Position numbers and translations under genes: made by a program | The notes under the pieces: model-generated | What the model saw: only the letters and a program-made list of their open reading frames with translations | Databases searched by the model: none | What the model was told of the DNA's origin: nothing | Part shown: positions 34,834 to 46,106 of the stretch, piece after piece | Layout of the letters: every line of letters starts with the position of its first letter | How positions within the stretch are numbered: the first letter of the stretch is position 1 | Source of the DNA: Kalaharituber pfeilii | Lineage: Eukaryota; Ascomycota; Pezizomycetes; Pezizales; Pezizaceae | Direction of reading: 5' to 3' | Length of the DNA stretch: 64,000 bases | Assembly (NCBI GenBank): GCA_015179045.1 | Contig: WHUZ01000056.1 | Location: 186,001-250,000, forward strand

Positions 34834-37800
34834 ATGATTACAGCTGCCGGTGCTGGTGCATCATTTTGCACCGTCACTCCCGCCCGCCTGCGACCAAAGA
34901 GTCCTAAGTCTCCTCGTGGGCTTCAACCACAACAACATCCCCCATTACCTGCACTGCCAACCCAAACCTCACAGCAGCAAGCTGCTGAACCAGCATCTCC
35001 ACCATTTTTGCACAACCTACTTCAGCATCGCACAAACTCTGCGCCGACATCCCCTAATTCAGTAATTTCGGGTATAAATACACTTGTCCCAGATGAATGG
35101 GATTCAACTGCCAGCGAAACTTTAGAAGGCGACAGCAGTTTTTACCGCAGCTCTCAGTCACCAACATCGTCGGAATTTCTCGAGCCTCCGTCACCTAAAT
35201 CGTTCTATAGCGTTGCAACATCTAGCTCTGGAGGAACAGCGCGGGGTGTCCAGCCACCAGTATTCGACGAACTGCCCCAATTTACAGAGCAATATCCAAG
35301 TCAATACCTAACTGGAGCACCGTTAGCAATGTGGTCAAACCACCCTTCGGATTCTGTGCCATTTAGTTCATCTCCTGAAACTATGGGTTTATATGGAATA
35401 GATGGCGATCAATCACCGCGAAGAAGTTCTCGGAAAAAATCAAGCTCAAGAGATTGCAATGTATGTAATTTTTTGCTTCGGGAAATTCACGAAAAAGTTT
35501 TATAAAACTAATCCGAGAAACCGCTAACGGATAACAGATCACCTCAACGGGCCATGGACGAGAGATCTGCATTGCGGTGATTGGCAAGACCGATGTGGGC
35601 AAAAGTACTTTTATTCAGAAGGCCTATGATCTTAAGGCGCTCCCGAAGCAAAATACCATATCATCAAAAGGTTATCATGTCGACAAGTTATTGTGTGATG
35701 TAAAGCTGGTTGAGATTGATTCTGATAGGATGGACCTAGACTCTCAATCTCTGGTGTGGCCAAGAGTAAGGATAATAATTCCCATAGGACGAAGTTACTT
35801 GTTGCTGATGAATTAATCAAATTTAGCTTCCCGACGGACAAAGATTACCTTTTATTGATGGTGCACTAATCCTCTACGACATAACAAATAGTGCCAGTTT
35901 GGAGAGAGTGCCGGAACTATTGGGTCAGTGAACCAGTCCGTCCGCCTTGATCGTCACCAATGCTGATGATCCTGTAATGAATATATTAGACGCATTTGCC
36001 AAAGCTTCATTGCCGTACTTATTGGTTGCCAGCAAATGCGATGCATCACCTAATAGACGCCAGATCGACCCAGCTGCCATAGAGCAACACCTGGGCCCAT
36101 TTGGCGGAGTTGAAGCTATGCAAACATCAGCCAACTCCACAAGCCAAAAAAAATGTATGGCACAGATACTTAATATCATCATCGCTCGTAGAAATGGTGG
36201 GTACCAAGAACTTTCTTTGTTCCGATTCCTCTACAGGTTGTTTCTGTTGTGATTTTATTTTTCTATTTTTGATTCTCTGTCCTTGTTTATGTTTTTTTCC
36301 CCGTGCCTTTTCACAAAATTTATTGTTTATTCTCTTCCTTCCCCTCACCCCTTCCAATGGCTCTGTTTATTTTCGGGATATAGCTGTCTTTCCAAGTGGA
36401 ATTCTACCTACTTGCCTCTTTTTTATCAACTTACAAACTAGGAATATACCTTGTAATATTGATGGTCTTTACAACCATCAATGTTGTTATGAAAAGTTTG
36501 TGGACATCGTTTGCACGTATACTAACTGGATTCTACTTGGGTCTTACAGAAAAAAGTCCCTGGTATCTAAATGGTCGGCGCAGGGCCAACTCTACCGCAA
36601 CAAACAACAGCAGAGGAACATCTCCAAGGCCATCAACATCACGCAGTGGTCATAGTCGTGCGAGTTCTGAATTCTCAGCGATTTTACTGAAAGACTATCC
36701 ACAAGTAGCACAGTCGCATGGAACCACCGTCCAAGGACGTCTTTCCAGATCTCCTATAGCATCTAATCTTGGGGCAAATCAAACATCACAGCTATCAATA
36801 CCTGTTGGATCTGCTGCTACCCCTCATCTCACTTTGACAACTCCCTCGCCAATGCTCGAAATAAGTCCGTTTACGCGACAATCAGGCAGGCTTCACAATA
36901 GCTCTCTCACAGTATCAAAGCCTAGGGACTCGTTTCTGGACATGGAGGACGATTCTTCAATCAAGGATCTTGATGATGTTCCTATTCTAGAAAGGGAGGG
37001 TTCAATGCTAGACGAGGAGTACAACACTGTTCCTGACGAGGAACAAAAACCCGTTCGCGCTGTCGGATATACATGGGATGAGCTTGTTGACCGATTATTG
37101 CAAGAGAAGATGACAAAGGCCGACTCCAATTTTGTCACTGTATTCCTTTGCTTTTACAGAAAGATATCTCCTCCCAAAGAGCTATTAAGATCTATACTTG
37201 AAAGGTTTGAGCGGGCCAATCAAGATAAGATTCTCTTAGCTCGAATAAACACTCAACTACGGTATTGCTTGATCCTTAATCAATGGGTCGCTGATCATCC
37301 AGGGGATTTTGCCCATCCAAAAACACGTCAAAAGTTCACTAGCTTCTTAAATTCTATTAGCAGCAACAGAACCTTTGCATTTCTGGCTAGGGAGATGCAA
37401 CAGAATCTACTGAATACTATTGAGGATGAGGATGCATCATGGGGCAAGGCTGATGGCGATGTAGAAGGGGATCCAGAAGCGCGGAAATCTACCCTTTTGT
37501 CGATATGCACAACACACGAATCCTCGAAGTCAGGCAGCACAGAAGCGCAAAGTAGTAGGCACAATGAGAGGGCAAATCTTCTGATTCCTCGTAATGATAT
37601 GGAAAGACGCCCTTCAGATGTGTCGAACCTAATCAGCATCACCCCTGGTGGCACTCTAATCCGCGAACAGTATGCCCAGTTTATGGAGACTCCAGATGAA
37701 CAAATCGCCGCTGAGTTAACCCGAATTGACTGGAGTGAGTTCTCTCAAATCAGGCCAAGGGACCTAGTTAGGCATGTTTCAACATCACCCGAGCAGAGAG

Positions 37801-38568
37801 ATAAATGTAAAAGTTTGCAACATGTCAGTCGTATGATCAGCCACTTCAACCATGTTGCATACTGGGTGAGCAATATCATCCTAGAGCGACCGAAAGCGAA
37901 ACACAGAGGAAGAGCATTGGAGAAGTTCATGGAGATTGCTTGGGTAACGCAAATAGTCCTGCTCAATACAAAATGCCAGCTAACAACTCACCTCATGTCT
38001 AGATCCTTAGGCACAAAAACAACTACAATGCTCTTGGAGCTGTGATAGCCGGCATCAATAGCACTTGCATTCACCGCCTTACGCAAACCAGGGAATTTGT
38101 CAATTCAGAGACGCAAAAGAAGTTTATGAGGCTTGAACTACTGATGACATCCCATAGAAGTAACTTTTCATATCGCTTAGCCCTAGAAAATACATCAACT
38201 GAGCGGATCCCTTTCATTCCCCTGCACCGAAGGGATCTTGTGACCACAGATGAAGGAAATAAAACGTTTCTGGATGGACAGAAAATCAATTGGAACAAGT
38301 TCCAGTTGATGGGGGATATTCTTATGGTAATCGTAGAAAGCCAAAGGAATCCTTACCGGGATTTGAAGCCGATTCCAGCAGTAGAAAGGATGATCCTAGA
38401 TGCTGTTATCAGCACAAATGAAGATGTAAGTCGCAGATTGTTTGTCACATATATTAAATTATGATCCTAACTTTTCTCAAACAGGAGCTATTTGATAGAA
38501 GTGTGCACTTGGAGGGTATAAAAGGGCAAAAAGGAAGCAGAAGGTGGTTTGATAGAGCTAGGGACTAA
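34834..38568 (+). CDS. Ras guanine-nucleotide exchange factor with N-terminal GTPase-like domain
   Basis: Seven exons give 1019 aa: 34834-35460, 35538-35765, 35827-35923, 35990-36196, 36550-37943, 38003-38425, 38485-38568. Residues 1-209 are Ser/Pro-rich and disordered. Residues ~217-375 resemble a Ras-type GTPase: Walker A GKTDVGKST (from 225), GALILYDITNSASLE, a guanine-recognition-like SKCD and TSA; the DxxG switch-II motif is not visible. A RasGEF_N domain follows at ~557-690 (YTWDELVDRLLQEKMTKADS) and the catalytic CDC25/RasGEF domain at ~770-1000 (IDWSEFSQIRPRDLV, HFNHVAYWVSNIIL, NNYNALGAVIAGINS, LGH-like SYRLALENTS, VERMILDAV). It probably activates Ras-family GTPases at membranes. Intron 4 (36197-36549, 353 bp) is by far the longest. 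The start is the first ATG in the open frame. Confidence 0.86.
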
Positions 38569-40584
38569 TAAAACGGTTGCTAACTGCTCTATCCCAGCAA
38601 TAGCCGCACATTTTGGGGTAAATCTCCAGCAACAAATGTGACGGAATTTTCATCCCTACGGACATTTTGATTATATAAGCAATCATGCCTCACCATTTAC
38701 ACAGAACGGACTTTTTTGTTGTTAACATATCTGCAATTTCATCTTACAGAAATATGCAGCATACTCACGCCCTATATCATATACAAGCGCACACACACAT
38801 ATACATTACACACATACGCTTTCCCATCAACGCACATAAATCATATAAAATCATATACAAAAAAAAAAAAAAAAGTTTCAGTTATATACCGAGACAGGAA
38901 GAACGCTATTTTGCTCAATCAAATTTGAAACTAATTCCCCAGGATCGCCATAATCTGTCAGTTGCTTTATCATCCACATTCTTTTTCCTCTTTCTGCAAA
39001 ACTTCTTATCCTACCCATTTAATTCACATGTCTTTTTTTTCACATATTCTTTTAGGGTGTTTTATGCATTGCCTGAATATAGTGCTGTCTCTGAGTTAAC
39101 TCTGGCTTGTTTTGGTGCTTTTTTTCTTTGTGGATTTGGAGTGGGGCGCAAAAAGGTCATTGCATTGGCAAACGAGAAAGAAAAAGGGAACAAACTCTGG
39201 ATGAACTACTAAAAATGGAAAAGGAAACCGAAATAGTAATTCTTGCGCTGCTTCATCAACCACTTTGGTTTGGCTTTTTAAAATTTTTCTGTTAATCAAT
39301 TTTTTATTCCCTTTCTGTTCGATTTATTTGTTTTGATTGTTCGCTAAAGCTCAAAGTACTATTCGGGATATCTAAGCCAACAAAGGCCGTGTGATTGGTT
39401 GGGTTTGTGATGGCGTTCTCTTGATATTTCGAGTTTATAAGCTTCAATTTCGTTTCACATCTATTTCTCTTCATTCACTGTCTGCTTATCTTTTTTTGCT
39501 CTATTCCCTTTTAGTTAAACTATAGTACCCACCTGCCTGTGACATTTCCTGCTTCTTTATATTTCTATTTTTCTAGCGATCTTGTATCACAATATTATTA
39601 TCTATTACGAAATTTCATTTAAACAAGAGCAATCTGATTTTTCAAGAATGCAAGCAAACAACGTAAGCAGTTGCACCATTTAGTAAACTTGCTTTGGCTT
39701 GTTGAGGGTAATGTTTCATGCCAAGTATACATATGCCAAATTGTTCTAAAAACGAAGCATTGAACTAGCTCTAAACTAGCATCACAACTGGACTAATCTC
39801 GTGACTAGCATCGGTTAGCTTCTGAAAGTTAAGCGTTCAGCAACACAGGCGATCAGCAATACCGCATGTAGTACTCGAGTACACCTGAGTATTATATAGG
39901 CCGAGATTCTCTGCTAAGTGAAGCAATCCTTTCCGATACCGTTACGCTAACAGATTTTCCAAAGACTCCCCAATATAATCTCTCTTTAGTTTGATTATAA
40001 CCAACCATAAGCGTTTTTAATGTAATAGAGGCATAATGTTTGAAGTCGGGCAAGACTATGAATCCAGGGTTGTACCTAGTCCCTGTATTTCTATCTGCAC
40101 CTGTTTCAAACTTGTGTGTTGTATCTAATCAGCGTTACTCTTATTAATCAATTTTCAGAGAGATTGCCAGCTATCCACATCATTGCAGCTGGTGAATTAT
40201 TCACTATTCATGGCTGAAGTTATTCTATCAGCGGCACCAATAGCTATGGGATATAGGGGCTTATAGTATGTGAGAAGGATTGAGACAAACATGCAGGTTG
40301 TTTCATAAAATGTCCCAGTTCCCATTCCAATAATATACGGTAGTCAGCCAGTTCGCCAATGGATGACTGAGGCACCGCCACACCCCAAGCCACGATTAGG
40401 GCTTACCCTGCTCTACCCCAACAAGCTCACACAATTGCAAGATTACGCTAAAGAAAGTTAGCACAGTGGCCAAATTCCCGAATTATGCCATCGTGATAGC
40501 CATTGTCAACAAACTTCTGAAACAACTGTCAGCCAATTCACCGTCGATTCACCTACTCCCGGAATATCAAATAAATCAGCAAAG
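38569..40584. other. Intergenic, RasGEF 3' flank to RPS10 promoter
   Basis: 2 kb, T-rich from 38950 to 39620. Short ORFs only. It holds a TACTCGAGTA palindrome at 39872. No gene seen. Confidence 0.5.
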
Positions 40585-41352
40585 ATGCTTATACCAAAGT
40601 CTGACCGCAAGAAGATCCACGAGTACCTCTTCAGGGGTATGTTACAGTTTCTCCTTCCAAGGTTTTGCGAAGTGGGCAGTTGAGTGGGATGAAAGGGGCA
40701 ATATTATGAAAGACCGAGGAGGAACAGACTTAGGAATTTGCAACAGAAGACATAAATCACGGAATATTGAAAACTCAAGTTAGCTAACGGGTCTCTTTGA
40801 TGGCAGAGGGTGTTCTCGTCGCCAAGAAGGACTTCAACCTTCCAAAGCACCAGGACATAGATACCAAGAACCTTTACGTATGAGATCATATTTATTGCTG
40901 TTGTATTATGGTTTGAAAGCTGACGCCCTCGTAGGTTATCAAGGCCCTTCAATCCCTCAACTCTCGAGGATATGTCAAGACCCAGTTCGCTTGGCAGTAT
41001 TACTATTACACTTTAACCGACTCCGGCATCGACTATCTCCGTGAATGGCTACATCTCCCAGCTGAGATTGTCCCAGCTACTCATGTCAAGAAACAGACCA
41101 GCCATGCTCCACCACGAGGCATGATGGGTGGTGATGACCGTGACAGAAGGCGCGGCGGTGATCGTGGCGACCGTGAGGGAGGCTACAGGAGGAGAGACAG
41201 AGAAGGAAAGGAGGGCGCTCCTGGAGACTTTGCTCCATCTTTGTACGATCCCCATTGAGGACCACCGCCCATTATAATTCAATTGCTAACCTATTGTATG
41301 TAGTGCTCGCTCTGGTTTCGGTCGTGGCCGTGGTGGTGCCATTCAATCGTAA
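40585..41352 (+). CDS. RPS10: 40S ribosomal protein S10 (eS10)
   Basis: Small-subunit ribosomal protein of the 40S head near the mRNA entry side. Four exons encode 159 aa, the usual size: 40585-40636, 40807-40877, 40935-41242, 41304-41352. Sequence blocks: [71 protein letters not shown], then a basic Arg/Gly-rich tail ([20 protein letters not shown]) ending in [13 protein letters not shown]. The tail is the site of arginine methylation in other eukaryotes. Intron 1 (170 bp) is longer than the others; I looked for snoRNA boxes in it and saw none. The start ATG begins the conserved N-terminus. Confidence 0.95.
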
Positions 41353-42441
41353 ACACCCATTCGCACTAAATTGGACCTTCCTTCACCCAAGTCCCTCTCC
41401 CACCCAATGGACCATCACCGAGGACGTCAATTATAGTGCGGTAGGAAGGATTTTAAACGACATCATGTGGTTCTGGCTGGTTGGCGTTGGAATTTTTTGA
41501 ATCTATGTATGGAGGGAAAAAAGTAACAAGGATTAGTTACCGAACTGTCGCATGGGTTGTCGTTTCTGGCTGCTGGGGCGGGGGGAGAGCGCACTCCCAT
41601 CGTACACGAGTGGAGGGTAATCTTGACCACTTCCGCTTGCATATGAAGGGGATAAAAAAACACTTTCTTCTTTTCCATATTTTCCATATTTTCCTTTTTT
41701 AAATCTATGGATCTCACAGCTGGTGTATTCTGCTTTCCTAGGTTTCCTAATGTTCAACGGAAGTGTCTATCTTGATTCTTGATTCTTCTTAGGCATGTGA
41801 AAATCGGCAATGGTTCATTATACAGTCTGATTCCCATCCAATTGAGGACCACCGTACATTGCATTGCATATCTGCACTCTACAGTTAACGAATACCATTC
41901 ACAGACACGCGCATGGCAAGCGCCCACCCCAGAAGTTTGCAGGACGTCAGAGGAATCGATATCAATGTTACTTCATCCATTAGTACCGTTAGGAAAGAGC
42001 AGGGCGGGCTGCAACGGCTTTCCGTGTCCAACTACCGTGGCGCTGTGCACCTGTGCATCCACTGCATTTAATCTCTAACCTCAGCTCATGATGGGCCGAC
42101 TTAATCTCAGGCCGCCTGTCCAACTATCTACCATCTAGAAGTCGCAATTGCCCCAAATCTAAAGCACATGTTGCACTATCGTTATCATCCGAAGCTGCCT
42201 CTTCCGCTCAAACTCGCCCTGTCGTTTCGGTAACTTAGTTGCCACACTCTCCTATATTCCCCACATACCGGACTTCTCTGCTGTACAATCTCCACTGGAT
42301 ATCCTGGCAAGCGCACCCTGGAAGGCCTGGTAAGCACCGAAAGTAGATCACCTCTGATTCGCTCCTGTACAGCTATCATCTACTAGTCATGTGAACCTTA
42401 ACAACATACTTTGATGCTAGCTACCATGAATGCAAGCTATG
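41353..42441. other. Intergenic, 3' flank of RPS10
   Basis: Short ORFs only; nothing recognised. Confidence 0.5.
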
Positions 42442-42443
42442 TA

Positions 42444-42738
42444 CTTGTATACCAGCATAAATACCGGAACACCAGGGGTGCCGACAGGGGTATGGGCTAG
42501 GGAACAACGCCAGTTTTTGAATTGAATGTTCAGGAGGTAAATATATGAATTACTGTGACTCCATTTGTATGTCCTCCATTAGCAACAATTTCGGCAGCCA
42601 TACGTCTAGGCATGCTTTCTAGAAGATAAAGAAAACTATCTGCACTCAGCGAGTCCCACAGCTTCCTACAACACACAGACCACTTCTCCACCCCTGCCGA
42701 CAACCCCTGGTGTTCCGGTATTTATGCTGGTATACAAG
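42444..42738 (-). mobile_element. 295-bp deletion derivative of a Tc1-like transposon
   Basis: Inverted repeats of about 47 bp (start CTTGTATACCAGCATAAATA, continuing CCGGAACACCAGGGG) with few mismatches, and TA target duplications at 42442-42443 and 42739-42740. On the minus strand between about 42665 and 42530 the interior reads KLWDSLSADSFLYLLESMPR then RMAAEIVANGGHTNG, the C-terminal end of a Tc1 transposase (SMPRR motif). The rest of the gene is deleted. Confidence 0.88.
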
Positions 42739-42740
42739 TA

Positions 42741-44022
42741 CAATGTTGCATTTATTTCCCATAGTGCGCGGTCCCAAAAGCGTGCCCGTTCATGACAGTG
42801 CTGTATGGAACCAGCGGAGCAGGGTCACGTACAAGTTAGCGTGTAGTTCGGTTAGTTAGCGTGTGTTGCTGGTGCCGCTGCGGGTACTCGCCACAGGTGT
42901 ATGATGGGGAAGAGTAAATCCGGTGACACGCAGGCGGATCGGGGGGCGAAGGAAAAAAGAAAACCTAAATCATTAAAAATAGAAGAACCAAAGCAACGGG
43001 AAAAAAGAAAAAATATTGATGGATGTACAGTAGGTTTTGTTCTTTTTTTCTTTCCTTTTCTTTTTCTCTTTCTTTTTCTTTTTTTTTTTTGTGGTGGATT
43101 TTTCTTTTACTTGACGTGCACGTTTTTTATGCAATGGTTGGGAATGTTGATGTGGCATTAGAACAGAGCTACCCTCATGTACTAGTATGTAAATGCAGAA
43201 GGAAGTACCTCATGATTGAGCAAGTTAGAGTGTGTACTGAGAACATCAGTTAGTGAAGTACCAAAGCATATCTGGTAAGTATCAACTCACGTATATGCAT
43301 CTGATGCAGGGGATTGTCCAATTGCAATCCTTCTAGCTGGCCCAACTGGACTCTAGTTACAAGCGAAATTGACACACGACATCGGACATTAGCTTCATCG
43401 GACGAAAGTGATCGTAGCTCTTTCTCGTGATGTAGGGAGCTCCTCATTGCTATTCCAATACGGAAACTCGGCTACATACAGACGGCTTTAATCCGTAGAA
43501 AAATTATATCACAGTGCCCATCAAAATAAGTTGCAATGACAATCCACCATCAGCTTGGCCAAACCGGGCATTGACTAGATCTCTAGAAAACAAATTAATT
43601 TCAATCAACTCTTCATATAGTGAACTGTCTCCATGCACTGCATCTATTGTGAACAAGAATGATACGCAATTGCGACCGCACAACCCAAGGAAAAGAACTG
43701 CCAGAGCTGAAAGTAGCTCGCCATTCTCCACCTTCAAATGTATTTTGTAGTCCCAATAATTCCTCACCTAATAACGCTAAAGCGTGTAACGCAGATATGT
43801 ATACTAGCCAACTGTAACCCTGCAACACCTTAAAAACAAATAAAAGAAAAGCTAACCATGACGGAGGTGATATAAACTTGAGTTTTTCTCGATAATTAGG
43901 GGGAAAGAAACATCGCAATGATCGGTGGATAAGAATGTAATAAGACCCAATAAAAGCAGGCATAAGCACAGACAATTCGTGAAGAAATATAAACAAGCAA
44001 AAGCACGGTCCTTCCATACAAA
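42741..44022. other. Intergenic, low-complexity A/T tracts
   Basis: 1.3 kb. It contains an A-rich to T-rich transition at 42940-43110 and otherwise ordinary sequence up to the 3' end of the minus-strand gene. No gene seen. Confidence 0.5.
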
Positions 44023-45222
44023 CTACGCCTTGGTAGCCTCATCACTTTCAGATTCTTCCTCTTCCTCTCCTATTTTCTCCATTGTCTCGATAGGTGTTCC
44101 CAATCTCTTTTCCTCAGGTGGATCAATACTTGTATCGTCTTCATCAAACCCAACCATAGCGCAGAAGTCACCCCAGAGTTTCCATTCACGGCAACCGTCT
44201 CCACCGGCAGTGCCTTGTAATATGAGAGACTTCGTTCTCCAAAGCCACTCGGCGTCACTAACCTCCTTCCGGTCAGTTTCTGTCCAGAGCTTCATCAGTT
44301 TCCCTTCAAAAACCTCATCTCCCAAAACGTTCTTCAGAATATGAAGTGACCTATCACATGATCGGTGAGAAAGCAATCGCTTCATATCGTTGGATCGGTC
44401 AAGGAGGGGAACCATCATGTCAGATGGTACTTCATAGAGAGGAATTGAAGAGGAAACTGTTGTGTCTTCAATAGGAATAATTGGGACTGCCAAGTCTTGC
44501 ATTGAAGTTCGGCGGCTATCAGGGGTCTCTGATTGTGTATCAATTGCTGAATAAAGATCACTGTGATGTTGAGCTAGAAGCTCAGGATTCTTCACCTCTT
44601 CAGTGGTAGCGGCAGCCATAAGATCATCATGAGTCATTTCACTCATACTCCATTGGCGTCTTTGATTGGTTCTAGGTGAATACTTCGAGTGATAGTGAGG
44701 TTGGTGGTGATGGTGGTGCAATATGCTTCCCTCCCCTTTGCCTGCATTGAGAGATTCACCCAAGTGAAAATCTTCAAGGTCCCGATTAATGGATGCACTG
44801 CTGTTTCCTCTTCGAATGTTTAGTGCCGGGCTGCCAGGTAGTCCTCGGAATACCAATGACGGGGACTGTCCACCAATACTAGGGGGTGAACCAGGAGTAT
44901 GCCCTGAAGAATCGTGAGACTGAATTGCATACGATGCAAATGATGTAGGATAATTTGAAGGAGAGCAAGAGACTTCAGCGTGAGCCGACACAGAGCTGGC
45001 GGGGGATTTATGTGTACCAGTGATAGAATGCGGTGACCCAGCCGGTACTACCGCAGGAGAGCTACCGGGAGACATAGGAAGCACTGAGGGATCCAAGGGA
45101 GGGTTGAAAACATCGAGATATGTACGGGGGCCACCGCGAAGCTGAGACGGGCTGTCCTGACTTGGTGGAGTGCTGCCCTCGGCAAAGGCATGGGGAGAGT
45201 TCGGTGTAGCTGTTTTCAACAT
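44023..45222 (-). CDS. Uncharacterised 399-aa protein, disordered N-terminus and acidic tail
   Basis: Single-exon frame with ATG at 45222. I do not recognise the family. Residues 1-170 are Ser/Pro/Gly-rich (LPMSPGSSPAVVPAGSPHS) with a histidine run HHHHHQPHYH near 170. Residues ~270-370 look folded: MVPLLDRSNDMKRLLSHRSC, SLHILKNVLGDEVFEGKLMK, LWTETDRKEVSDAEWLWRTK, GCREWKLWGDFCAMVGFD. The C-terminus is acidic (GEEEEESESDEATKA). Multiple SP/TP sites suggest phosphorylation. Coding status is supported by length, an uninterrupted frame and the mix of low-complexity with a Trp-rich folded region; compositional bias alone would not give the latter. It is flanked by large gaps and could be a regulatory protein; function unknown. 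Confidence 0.68.
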   Translation of the reverse strand: MLKTATPNSPHAFAEGSTPPSQDSPSQLRGGPRTYLDVFNPPLDPSVLPMSPGSSPAVVPAGSPHSITGTHKSPASSVSAHAEVSCSPSNYPTSFASYAIQSHDSSGHTPGSPPSIGGQSPSLVFRGLPGSPALNIRRGNSSASINRDLEDFHLGESLNAGKGEGSILHHHHHQPHYHSKYSPRTNQRRQWSMSEMTHDDLMAAATTEEVKNPELLAQHHSDLYSAIDTQSETPDSRRTSMQDLAVPIIPIEDTTVSSSIPLYEVPSDMMVPLLDRSNDMKRLLSHRSCDRSLHILKNVLGDEVFEGKLMKLWTETDRKEVSDAEWLWRTKSLILQGTAGGDGCREWKLWGDFCAMVGFDEDDTSIDPPEEKRLGTPIETMEKIGEEEEESESDEATKA

Positions 45223-45499
45223 TGCAGTGGGACGGCGAATGAGGAAGACGCAGGAAGCTAGGTCTGGATGGGGGATGAGATCAAAAGCGGCCAGGAAGCG
45301 GGAGAGGCGGTGGAAGTGATGATGAGGGATCTCCGGTGGAGGGGGGTGGGAGTAACGTGCTCTTCGTGCCTCAACTATTCAGTTCGGGTACAAGGCGCTG
45401 GGAGGGAGCCTTTTTGTCTAATATCCCCAGTGCAAATTTGTATGAGCGATTTATGGGGGGGGGAACCAATGTAAGGGACTGGACTGCGGAATATAAAGA

Positions 45500-45590
45500 G
45501 CTTGCGGAGGGGGAGGGTGGGTGAGCGGGGAGGGTGGGAGGGGGGGGAAGGGGGGAGAGGGGGGAGAGGGGGGTGGGCGGCGCCTGGCGA
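45500..45590 (-). promoter_or_regulatory. G-rich/purine tract (C/T-rich on coding strand of the 399-aa gene)
   Basis: Runs of GGGGGGAAGGGGGGAGAGGG type about 280-370 bp upstream of the minus-strand start at 45222. It is pyrimidine-rich in that gene's sense and similar in character to the tract upstream of the RasGEF gene. Regulatory role inferred from position only. Confidence 0.35.
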
Positions 45591-46027
45591 TGGCTCCAGG
45601 ACTGCAATTCCACGACAGCCTCAACCTGCTGCAAGCACAGCGCCCACGGCGGCGGGGACTGGATGCGTTCGCGCTGCAGCGGGCCTGTCTGTCTGGGCTG
45701 TCTCCCTCTCTGTTTTTCTTGCCTGCACGGTCAGCTATCATATCGGCTGTGATGCCAGCGGCCACGAGGAGGCGTACCGCGAGCTACGCCACAGTCGCGG
45801 AGGCGGGCAGGCGGGCAGGCGGGCAGGCGAGCAGGCGGGCAGCTGTGCCAGACCTCACGATGTCGCCGCTTCTGGCCTAGGACGCTGCCTGTGACGGCGC
45901 ATGCACACACAAGCGCCATTTCACAGCGCCCCTGAGGCAGCGCCCTGTCTCGTAACCAGACTTAGTCAGCTGTCGCATGAAATCTGGTTAGAGTTTAAGC
46001 TCGCGTAAGAAATTTGGAGAGGGAAGG

Positions 46028-46103
<76 letters not shown>
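46028..46103. repeat. Uninterrupted 76-nt poly(A) run
   Basis: Longest homopolymer in the window. No retroelement coding or LTR is visible beside it, so it may be a microsatellite or the tail of an unrecognised retroposon. Confidence 0.85.

Positions 46104-46106
<3 letters not shown>

Noticed and set aside
36396..36549. Extra exon before the RasGEF domains (MEFYLLASFL...)
   Set aside because: Reads T-rich intron sequence with a clear branch point and acceptor ending at 36549; in-phase joining of 36196 to 36550 explains the protein better.
40637..40806. Possible snoRNA in the first intron of RPS10
   Set aside because: No convincing C/D or H/ACA boxes seen.
45451..45894. ORFs of 104-130 codons around the G-rich block
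   Set aside because: Low-complexity Gly/Arg or Pro text in multiple frames, explained by the purine tract and a GCAGGCGG repeat.
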